Source: Promethearchaeota archaeon (GTDB taxonomy: Archaea; Asgardarchaeota; Lokiarchaeia; Sigynarchaeales; SOKP01). From it: DNA of 5,010 nt. Position 1 is the first letter of the stretch. Each line of letters begins with the position of its first letter. Both the position numbers and the translations under genes were made by a program. Location: positions 1 through 5,010 of the forward strand of contig WJIN01000242.1 of the NCBI GenBank assembly GCA_014730295.1, read 5' to 3'. This document shows, piece by piece, positions 1 to 5,010 of the stretch. Under the pieces are notes generated by a model, which saw only the letters and a program-made list of their open reading frames with translations, was not told the DNA's origin and did not search any database.

Positions 1-2
1 AA

Positions 3-1631
3 ATAAAAAAAGAGAGCATAGGAGGAAGTAGCGACTACGCAGAATTCGAGCTGGAAGAACCCATCAATGAGTATCTCTCGCTTAAATTAGAATGTGGAAT
101 TACCGAACTGTATTACAAGGATGAGCTGCTTACCTATTGCGACTATTTGCCTCATAGCCTCGAGGGTATCACTTCCCATGAAGGCGCCATAGGAAAGGGG
201 GTGGAATTAGTAGCGGATACCGATCCTTCGGAATGGTCTCAGGAAGATTTTTTTTATCAGTATTGTGAAGACTTTCGGATATGGGTAAATAGTACCTATC
301 GAGCGAATGTATTGCCTCTCGCACTCTCGTTAAAAATACTAAGAAAACTATATGAGCAGCAAGTCCCCTATTCTCAAAACGCTTATGAAGAGGTACTTTC
401 CCATACCTTAAAGCACGGCTCACGATCCATGCTCGCGGTGGTATTTCAAGGGTGCCATTTGCCGTTATTAGGAAAGAAGAAGATGGACGATCTCGTATGG
501 CAATATAAAGCCAAGATCATACGGTTTTTCAAGGGCTCACTTTCACGAGCAAAAGATCGTACTGCTGGGTTTTCTTGCTTAAGACAATTAGGTTTCCCTT
601 CTATTTTAAATGATCTCCTTCACGAGTTTCTGCAAAACGGTCTTAAAGATCTGAACCCCAAATCTCTTTATCACTTATTGCAAGACTTCCTTACTTCCTT
701 CTCACGAGCTAAAGCGTTTTCTTATATCCGCAAAATCCACGATGTAATGGAACGATGCATCTTTTATTATTATCCCTCTCCCTTTATGAAAAGTCCCCGG
801 GAACGACGAAAGAAGTTCAGAATCTTTTATCATCTCTTATTCTTAACCTTAGAGAGCTATTTTCCGAGGAGACAATGTCAGCTTCCACATTCCGATTTTA
901 GTGCCCGAACGGGATTTTCCCATTTTAACGAATTTAGGGAAAAAATTTCTTTAAACTCTGAAGATCTTAAATATTTTATGGGAGGAGATACTTATATTTT
1001 ATGTACTCATCTTTATAACCCATATTCTCAGCTTATTTTGAAAGGACTACACCCAGATATCGAAGGTGTAATTCCTATGATATCATTAGAAGGAGATACG
1101 GTTTGCTATGATCTTATCGAATTTACGGATCTTCACCTCCGAAGTGATGTAGAACACGTGATTTCTAAAATGCCGACACTTTATCAGAAAAACTATTCAA
1201 AGTTTATGGCAGTCTTGAAAGCAGGTGATATCGTGTTAAATTGGATTTCAATTACGAAAGAGAAGCTTTTTCTTCTATTTACTCTTTATTCTAAGATGAT
1301 CCCGGTATTATTTCGCTGTAAAATCTTCTCTTCTTCCCGTTTTAAGACTCTCATTGAGAATTATTTTCATCGGTCTTCCTATGAGGTTGAGCATAAGTTT
1401 AATATTAAGAGTGGGGCGCTTGCGTTGCTAAAAGTAAAAAAAGAGAGCCAGAGTATGTGGAAAACTCTGTATTCATATGAACGGGGCAAACCTATCAGCA
1501 GAGAATTATTTGTCCTTTTTCAGAAAATCTTTTTCCCCAAGGATGATATCGCGATAACGGAAATTACTCAAGTAGGGCTGCATTACCTTATTTGTATTTA
1601 CTTTGAACCAATGAGCAATAAAAAAAAATAG
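3..1631 (+). CDS. Large Asgard-type hypothetical protein, 5' end outside the window
   Basis: The frame is open from the first full codon at position 3 to the TAG at 1629-1631, giving 542 visible residues. No in-frame ATG or GTG lies between 3 and 146. The first possible start, TTG at 147, falls inside a run that reads as normal protein (EYLSLKLE at residues 23-30, then C31 and C46), so I treat the gene as cut by the window edge. Residues 23-49 look like a small beta-rich unit. Residues 78-156 are a helical segment starting WSQEDFFYQYCEDFRIW and ending near GSRSMLAVVFQGCHLPLL. From memory, this order resembles the N-terminal module of many Asgard proteins, where it often precedes leucine-rich repeats or unknown domains; that link is inference. 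The rest (about 160-542) is helical, rich in Phe, Tyr, Lys and Leu, and unrecognised. Hydrophobic patches near 275-288 and 421-437 are too short or too interrupted to be clear membrane helices. I see no nucleotide-binding or catalytic motif. The gene ends in three Lys codons forming an A9 run. It converges on the minus-strand gene ending at 1711. Confidence 0.8.
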   Translation: MKKESIGGSSDYAEFELEEPINEYLSLKLECGITELYYKDELLTYCDYLPHSLEGITSHEGAIGKGVELVADTDPSEWSQEDFFYQYCEDFRIWVNSTYRANVLPLALSLKILRKLYEQQVPYSQNAYEEVLSHTLKHGSRSMLAVVFQGCHLPLLGKKKMDDLVWQYKAKIIRFFKGSLSRAKDRTAGFSCLRQLGFPSILNDLLHEFLQNGLKDLNPKSLYHLLQDFLTSFSRAKAFSYIRKIHDVMERCIFYYYPSPFMKSPRERRKKFRIFYHLLFLTLESYFPRRQCQLPHSDFSARTGFSHFNEFREKISLNSEDLKYFMGGDTYILCTHLYNPYSQLILKGLHPDIEGVIPMISLEGDTVCYDLIEFTDLHLRSDVEHVISKMPTLYQKNYSKFMAVLKAGDIVLNWISITKEKLFLLFTLYSKMIPVLFRCKIFSSSRFKTLIENYFHRSSYEVEHKFNIKSGALALLKVKKESQSMWKTLYSYERGKPISRELFVLFQKIFFPKDDIAITEITQVGLHYLICIYFEPMSNKKK

Positions 1632-1649
1632 AGGGTGCTACAAACACCC
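1620..1649 (-). terminator. Hairpin plus T9 tract, minus-strand terminator
   Basis: On the minus strand a 5-bp stem, GGGTG (1649-1645) with CACCC (1637-1633), closes a 7-base loop. Four bases later comes a run of nine T (1628-1620). This lies about 60 bases past the TAA of the minus-strand gene ending at 1711, so it suits termination of that transcript. Archaeal RNA polymerase terminates at T-runs even without a hairpin. The T9 tract is the complement of the closing Lys codons of the convergent plus-strand gene. No matching T-run of five or more follows that plus-strand gene inside the gap. Confidence 0.55.
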
Positions 1650-1710
1650 CAACACTTTATACTTTAGATGAAAACATAATTTACTATATGTATGAATAAA
1701 ATTCCCATTA

Positions 1711-3177
1711 TTACCCAATATCAAACTCTAAGTCTCCACGTTCTTTCAACTCGAGCTCGGCAAAAGAACTAAGATCATAGAGCCTTTTATAGTCCTCAAC
1801 TTTATCTAATATCTTTTTTGATTGGACTCGGGCGCTTCCTTTATCCCTTGCGCGGAGAAAATCTTTTTTCTCTTTTCTAAAGGTTGCCAATAACTCTTTT
1901 AACTTTTTATATTCCTCATGAATGTATATTTCGTCGTTATTACGAATTTCTCTGAATCTGTTTAAATAGAAATTCCAATTCTGAGTCCAATCGGATTCTG
2001 TTTCCATTTGGGCTATTAAATGATCCACCCGTGATTGAATATCGGGTAATTTGATCTTTTGAAGATGCTCGTAGTGCTCTTGAATAAGGTCTTCAAGCCC
2101 CAATTTCTCCACGATATCGAACCGAAGATAATGTTCATATCTTTTCAATATTTTATCACGAAATTTCGAATCCTTTAGCGCATTCCTTTCGATAATTATA
2201 AACCGATCCTTCTCATATCTACGAATGATATATCCATATGTTATCAAGGCGTTTTGAACATCTTCATTCAAATTGATGTTGTAGGCACGATTCAAAATAT
2301 TGAGATAATCTCCGGTCGGATATTTTTGTATATAGGCGATCAGAATATCGAGAGACTTTTCATTTACAAACATCTGGTCTTGATCTTTATAGTAATGAAG
2401 ATTTTTTACAAATTGTCGTAAGTGAAATGCGTCATCGCGCTCGTTCTCGATAAGCTTTTTTTGCATCTGGTTAAATTGAACCTCATAGAAACGTTGTATA
2501 TTTTTGTTAAAAAAGAGGGGGATATAGGTCTTAACTCTCTTAGCTATAGGAGAATTAAATATATTGTGTTTCTTATAGGGGTTGGGCTGCAATAAATCCA
2601 ATGCGGAACTGACCCGCTCCTCTATGTGAGAATCAAATTCTCTTTTTGCTTTTTCAAAAATTTGTGTAATCCACCTAAAGATTTTGGAAAGAATTGCCTC
2701 GATTTCTCTCATGTTTGCTATTAGAGTTTTATAACGATCAGAAATATCTTCGACTTCCTCCTGAGATACCTCGCGAAAATGGCTAATCATTAAGTTTTCT
2801 AACTCCTCTCCCTCACTCTCATTGCGCGGAACTAGCTCTAAAATCGTTCTCATCTGACCTGAAATTCTATAAGTTTTTGAAAAATTAACTTCAAATGGAG
2901 CCACAGTCAAGATAAGACGTTTTAAGTTCCGCCGCTTGAGATAGGACGATATCACTTTCCCAAGCATTAACAGAATAATTATTAACAATGGTATCCCAAG
3001 GAAGATAAATGGATACATGGGATTAGTAAAATATAATATAAGAAAGAAGAGGACTAACCCAAACAAAATGATACCCACCGATAAAAGTTTGATATTAGGC
3101 TTCCACTTCTCTAGTTCTGTTTTACCGTGAATAGTATCTAACTGTTCTTTAATCTCTTTCGTAATTATTATGGTCAT
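1711..3177 (-). CDS. Membrane-hairpin protein with long helical cytoplasmic tail, unknown family
   Basis: This 488-residue protein starts at ATG 3177 and stops at TAA 1713-1711; I do not recognise its family. Two hydrophobic helices (about residues 29-51 and 55-79) are split by a short TNPMYP turn and followed by a basic KRRNLKR. By the positive-inside rule this predicts both ends in the cytoplasm. The remaining 400 or so residues are highly charged and mostly helical, with coiled-coil-like stretches around 138-195, 228-262, 360-392 and 418-468. Residues 274-331 break this pattern: helix (LDILIAYIQKYP), helix (YLNILNRAYNI), helix (EDVQNALITYGYIIRR), then a strand (RFIIIE). That order is compatible with a winged-helix fold, though not proven. 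The N-terminal 28 residues are soluble and carry no signal peptide. No enzyme motif is visible. A role as a membrane-anchored scaffold or adaptor is inference. A TATA box lies 42 bases upstream, and no Shine-Dalgarno sequence precedes the ATG. The 3' end faces a hairpin/T9 terminator. Confidence 0.85.
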   Translation of the reverse strand: MTIIITKEIKEQLDTIHGKTELEKWKPNIKLLSVGIILFGLVLFFLILYFTNPMYPFIFLGIPLLIIILLMLGKVISSYLKRRNLKRLILTVAPFEVNFSKTYRISGQMRTILELVPRNESEGEELENLMISHFREVSQEEVEDISDRYKTLIANMREIEAILSKIFRWITQIFEKAKREFDSHIEERVSSALDLLQPNPYKKHNIFNSPIAKRVKTYIPLFFNKNIQRFYEVQFNQMQKKLIENERDDAFHLRQFVKNLHYYKDQDQMFVNEKSLDILIAYIQKYPTGDYLNILNRAYNINLNEDVQNALITYGYIIRRYEKDRFIIIERNALKDSKFRDKILKRYEHYLRFDIVEKLGLEDLIQEHYEHLQKIKLPDIQSRVDHLIAQMETESDWTQNWNFYLNRFREIRNNDEIYIHEEYKKLKELLATFRKEKKDFLRARDKGSARVQSKKILDKVEDYKRLYDLSSFAELELKERGDLEFDIG

Positions 3178-3219
3178 TGTAAATGGTTTATGTAGTTTAT
3201 TACGAATTTATGTTGTGAC

Positions 3220-3234
3220 TATATAAAGAAAAAA
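3220..3234 (-). promoter_or_regulatory. TATA-box promoter of the 488-residue membrane protein
   Basis: On the minus strand the block reads TTTTTTCTTTATATA and holds the archaeal TATA box TTTATATA (3227-3220). Forty-two bases separate the box from the ATG at 3177. With initiation about 25 bases past the box, the leader would be roughly 20 bases and has no Shine-Dalgarno. The same 15 bases occur at 3452-3466 in the same orientation. The flank upstream of the box is T-rich rather than a purine-rich BRE, which lowers certainty. Confidence 0.55.
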
Positions 3235-3263
3235 TGAGGAAAAGAATAGAAAAAAAGGAAAAT
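3231..3263 (-). terminator. T-rich tract after the short membrane protein gene
   Basis: Read on the minus strand, this stretch is almost all pyrimidine, with runs of four, seven (3256-3250), four and six T. It begins about 26 bases after the TAG at 3290. Stacked T-runs are the usual archaeal intrinsic termination signal, so transcripts of the short gene probably end here. Its last T-run overlaps the upstream edge of the next gene's promoter block, so terminator and promoter are packed together. There is no convincing hairpin. Confidence 0.4.
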
Positions 3264-3289
3264 ATAAGTATACCTCATACTGACAGACC

Positions 3290-3406
3290 CTACAAGAAGA
3301 ACGGTGTGAAATAAATTCCCATACTCAGCATAAAAATCGCCGAGAGGAGGATAAAGCTTATCATCCCGATTCCCGCAGCTGTTAGTATTTTATCTGTTTG
3401 AATCAT
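3290..3406 (-). CDS. Short single-pass membrane protein (38 residues)
   Basis: A minus-strand frame runs from ATG 3406 to TAG 3292-3290. An in-frame ATG at 3445 would give 51 residues. The peptide has a polar start (MIQTDK), one hydrophobic helix at about residues 7-31 containing the Gly-rich AAGIGMISF, and a short aromatic end, GIYFTPFFL. This is a clean single-pass membrane profile. I prefer the start at 3406: the TATA box at 3459-3452 sits 45 bases before it, close to the 42 bases seen for the neighbouring gene. From 3445 the box would be only 6 bases away, so initiation would fall inside the longer frame. Upstream residues of the long form (YKASTYNKNRVQ) are polar and add no domain. The gap to the next minus-strand gene is 112 bases and holds a T-rich tract and a separate promoter. 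The function is unknown; size and shape would suit a small subunit or regulator of a membrane complex, which is speculation. Because it is short, a chance frame cannot be excluded. Confidence 0.6.
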   Translation of the reverse strand: MIQTDKILTAAGIGMISFILLSAIFMLSMGIYFTPFFL

Positions 3407-3451
3407 CTGGACTCGGTTTTTATTGTAGGTAGAGGCTTTATACATTATCCA

Positions 3452-3466
3452 TATATAAAGAAAAAA
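3452..3466 (-). promoter_or_regulatory. TATA-box promoter of the short membrane protein gene
   Basis: The minus strand reads TTTTTTCTTTATATA, identical over 15 bases to the block at 3220-3234. The TATA box TTTATATA (3459-3452) lies 45 bases before the ATG at 3406. The identical sequence and near-identical spacing at two adjacent genes support both boxes, and support the shorter start of the downstream gene. The shared block also makes joint expression of the two genes plausible. Confidence 0.55.
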
Positions 3467-3511
3467 GGATGATCGAGTCCCCGGCTTATCGCGAAAAAAA
3501 CTGATTTTTGC

Positions 3512-3519
3512 TTTAAATA
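3512..3519 (+). promoter_or_regulatory. Candidate TATA box of the transporter gene
   Basis: TTTAAATA is a good archaeal TATA box in the divergent gap upstream of the transporter. Initiation about 25 bases on would fall near 3542. The leader would then be about 35 to 50 bases, depending on whether translation begins at 3576 or 3594. A second AT-rich candidate, TTATAGTA at 3533-3540, could serve instead and would give a shorter leader. No purine-rich BRE is obvious. Small inverted repeats surround the site. Confidence 0.4.
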
Positions 3520-3593
3520 CACCGGGTGCACATTATAGTATAACAAAACCTCTATTGAGTATGTAAGAAAAATAATTGGAAAATGTGAAACGA

Positions 3594-4772
3594 ATGCAAG
3601 TAAAAAATATTGAACAGCAAATACCCGAAGAGACGATCCCCCGCAAAAACTCGATTTTGTATTTCTATATCTATTTCGTGGCGCAATTGATTTTCGTATT
3701 CGTTAATTCCTACCTCCCGATCTATTATTTTAAGTATCTGGCGGTGGATAAAACTCAATTGGCGTTCGTGCAGGTGATCTCCTATTCGGCGTTGTTTGCC
3801 AAACCTCTGATCTCGCTCTATTTTGACCGTGATGAAAGTCGCTTGAGTAAGACGCGGCAGCTGATGATCCTTTCTGCGATCGGTATCTTTGGCAGCTTTC
3901 TCTCCATCATTCTGAGCTTGGAGATATTACTCTTGTTTGGAATTTTACTTGGAGTCAATTTTGCCTTTACCGCAATCATCGATGTGTCGGTTGACAAGAT
4001 GCTCGTAGAAACGTCCATCACGGAAAAACAAAAGAGTCGCAATACCTTATTTCTCCAGATGGGGTCTGTTTTGGGGGCGATTATAGTTCCAGGGCTTTAT
4101 ATGGTGGTGCCCTCGTGGTCTGTTTTCTTTGTCTCAGGAGCCGTGCTGGTCTTTCCGTTGATCTTCATCATGTATTTCAAGTCAGAATCGGTTGAGCGTA
4201 ACCCCTCCGAAGAGACCGAGCAAAAGCCCGCATTCGAGCCGAATAGTGTTCGAAATATTGCGTTATTATGTGGAGTGGCGTTTTTACTCTATGCGGACCA
4301 GATCTACCAGTGGCCGTTGGAGCCGTTCGTGGTCTCGTTCATCGGCGAAGATCTGTTTTCGCTGCTCTTGATTGGGTTTATTCTCATCAATGGGCTTGGA
4401 ATCTTGATTGCGGGGATGATCTCCCACAACTACGACAAAAAGAAACTTCTGCTGTATAATATTATTATAGTAGGGATGATGCTTATATTTGCTCCATTTG
4501 TAAATATTTGGGTCTTTTTAGGACTATATGCGGTACTGCAAATCCTGGCGGGGTTTTTAATTGTGAACTTAATCTCGCTGATGATAGATGTGAGCAAAAA
4601 ACAAGTGTTGATTTTTCAGATTATCGCCGCCTTCATCGCCTTAGCGAAGCTGGTCTTGGTCCCAATTGGAACTTTTCTATCGGGAATTATCGATACCCAA
4701 TGGATAATCTTCATCGCGGGTGTTTTGTTCTTATTTAGCGTAATTCCGCTGATGGGTGTTCATGCAGAATAA
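3594..4772 (+). CDS. Major facilitator superfamily transporter, substrate unknown
   Basis: A 392-residue integral membrane protein counted from ATG 3594, stopping at TAA 4770-4772. Twelve helices can be drawn at about 21-44, 55-77, 90-108, 110-132, 151-172, 175-196, 220-240, 247-275, 284-302, 305-331, 337-361 and 368-387. An acidic linker (197-219) separates the two six-helix halves, as expected for the superfamily. The helix 2-3 loop carries a degenerate motif A (FDRDESRLSKTR, with D78-R79), and the 8-9 loop has the counterpart YDKKK (D281). Helix 4 ends IIDVSVDKMLVE (128-139), and the matching place in helix 10 has MIDVSKK (330-336), an echo of the internal twofold repeat. The DVxVD pattern recalls AmpG, BT1 and SLC33-type carriers. 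That is a hint only, and the substrate cannot be named. The start is uncertain: in-frame TTG 3576 and GTG 3585 lie upstream, an in-frame TAA at 3573-3575 sets the limit, and no Shine-Dalgarno decides. The extra residues would be polar. The gene is divergent from the short membrane protein gene and followed by a pyrimidine-rich terminator. Confidence 0.88.
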   Translation: MQVKNIEQQIPEETIPRKNSILYFYIYFVAQLIFVFVNSYLPIYYFKYLAVDKTQLAFVQVISYSALFAKPLISLYFDRDESRLSKTRQLMILSAIGIFGSFLSIILSLEILLLFGILLGVNFAFTAIIDVSVDKMLVETSITEKQKSRNTLFLQMGSVLGAIIVPGLYMVVPSWSVFFVSGAVLVFPLIFIMYFKSESVERNPSEETEQKPAFEPNSVRNIALLCGVAFLLYADQIYQWPLEPFVVSFIGEDLFSLLLIGFILINGLGILIAGMISHNYDKKKLLLYNIIIVGMMLIFAPFVNIWVFLGLYAVLQILAGFLIVNLISLMIDVSKKQVLIFQIIAAFIALAKLVLVPIGTFLSGIIDTQWIIFIAGVLFLFSVIPLMGVHAE

Positions 4773-4789
4773 TTTAATTCTATCCTTAC

Positions 4790-4827
4790 CTTTTTCTTTC
4801 TTTCTTATTTCTTTTTTTCTTCTTTCC
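4790..4827 (+). terminator. Pyrimidine-rich tract, terminator of the transporter gene
   Basis: About 20 bases after the transporter TAA begins a tract made almost only of T and C, with T-runs of five (4791-4795) and seven (4812-4818) and several of three. There is no hairpin. This is the typical form of archaeal factor-independent termination. It lies in the 65-base gap before the convergent gene on the other strand. On that strand the tract is purine-rich and would not act as a T-run terminator. Confidence 0.6.
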
Positions 4828-4837
4828 GTATCTATAT

Positions 4838-5008
4838 TCAATTACTCCTTTTTGGAAGGGAATATATCATTTTAGTTGAGGTTCTAATCTTTCTGCGAAA
4901 CTCGGCGCTCTTCTCAATATGTTCCGCTCCTAACAGCTCGGCGCTCTTGGTAAATGAATAGATCCTGAAATAGTCGGAATATTCTGAGACCACAATAAGC
5001 TTAAAGAT
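4838..5008 (-). CDS. C-terminal end of an unknown protein, cut by the right edge
   Basis: On the minus strand one frame is open from the window edge to TGA 4840-4838, showing the last 56 residues. The other two frames stop early. The peptide begins IFKLIVVSEYSDYFRIYSF, which looks like two beta strands joined by a polar turn. A charged helix follows, with KSAE twice, 12 residues apart (residues 21-24 and 33-36), and then a basic tail ending SLPKRSN. The mix of strand and amphipathic helix, and the balanced composition, look like real protein, but I do not recognise the family and the bulk of the gene is not visible. Its start and promoter lie beyond 5010. It converges on the transporter gene with 65 bases between stops. 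No T-run follows its stop on its own strand within the gap. Confidence 0.6.
   Translation of the reverse strand: MFKLIVVSEYSDYFRIYSFTKSAELLGAEHIEKSAEFRRKIRTSTKMIYSLPKRSN
4901..4948. repeat. Two direct copies of a 12-bp sequence, 36 bases apart
   Basis: CTCGGCGCTCTT occurs at 4901-4912 and again at 4937-4948 (plus-strand reading). Both lie in the same frame of the minus-strand partial gene and encode KSAE each time, with a period of exactly 12 codons. Identity at all 12 bases, third positions included, is more than the shared amino acids need. This may be a small internal duplication, though chance is possible. Confidence 0.5.
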
Positions 5009-5010
5009 CT

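Noticed and set aside
19..28. Shine-Dalgarno-like GGAGGAAG near the left edge
   Set aside because: It lies inside the open frame and encodes Gly-Gly-Ser; no start codon in any useful frame follows at the right distance.
169..423. Minus-strand 84-codon open frame
   Set aside because: It lies entirely inside the plus-strand left gene, which has far better protein character; its own peptide has no domain and no promoter.
1664..1708. 14-codon hydrophobic minus-strand frame right after the TAA at 1711
   Set aside because: It is too short to separate from chance, and it lies in the trailer before the terminator hairpin.
3183..3218. Plus-strand 11-codon frame in the gap upstream of the 488-residue gene
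   Set aside because: It is very short, has no promoter on that strand, and lies in the minus-strand leader.
3409..3480. GGACTCG at 3409-3415 and its inverse CGAGTCC at 3474-3480 flanking the short gene's promoter
   Set aside because: A 7-bp inverted repeat with a 58-base spacer is likely by chance, one arm is within coding sequence, and there is no sign of a mobile element.
3552..3758. Minus-strand 68-codon open frame at the start of the transporter gene
   Set aside because: It is antisense to the first membrane helix of the transporter; the transporter frame is clearly the real one.
3818..4042. Minus-strand 74-codon open frame
   Set aside because: It is antisense to helices 2-4 of the transporter, and its Ser/Lys/Arg-rich peptide looks like a shadow.
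4268..4738. Two plus-strand frames (4268-4459 and 4508-4738) within the transporter gene
   Set aside because: Both are in another frame of the transporter, which runs through without a break; they do not indicate a frameshift.

Overview
The window looks like a piece of an AT-rich archaeal genome, most likely an Asgard (Lokiarchaeia-like) archaeon. Three things are seen directly: TATA-box promoters (TTTATATA and TTTAAATA) at archaeal distances from starts, almost no Shine-Dalgarno sequences, and T-rich tracts after genes. The Asgard assignment rests mainly on the N-terminal part of the left-hand protein. It resembles, from memory, a module common in large Asgard-specific proteins (EYxxLKLE...C, then a tryptophan/cysteine-rich helical segment). 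No rRNA, tRNA, ribosomal or other marker gene is present, so the lineage stays tentative.

Layout. (1) Positions 3-1631, plus strand: a protein gene already open at the left edge, 542 residues visible, with no recognised catalytic domain. (2) 1632-1710: a short convergent gap holding a hairpin whose minus-strand reading runs into a T9 tract inside the end of gene 1. (3) 1711-3177, minus strand: a 488-residue protein with an N-terminal two-helix membrane hairpin and a long charged helical cytoplasmic tail. (4) 3290-3406 (possibly to 3445), minus strand: a short single-pass membrane protein of 38 (or 51) residues. Its promoter shares an identical 15-bp block with the promoter of gene 3. (5) 3594-4772 (possibly from 3576), plus strand: a 12-helix major facilitator superfamily transporter, divergent from gene 4. 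(6) 4790-4827: a pyrimidine-rich tract, the probable transporter terminator. (7) 4838-5008, minus strand: the C-terminal 56 residues of a gene that continues past the right edge.

There is no long operon. Every gene appears to have its own promoter and terminator, and orientations alternate (+, -, -, +, -). Genes 3, 4 and 5 are all membrane proteins. Genes 3 and 4 share promoter sequence and may be co-expressed, but nothing shows a common pathway. I found no mobile element, CRISPR array or structured RNA gene.
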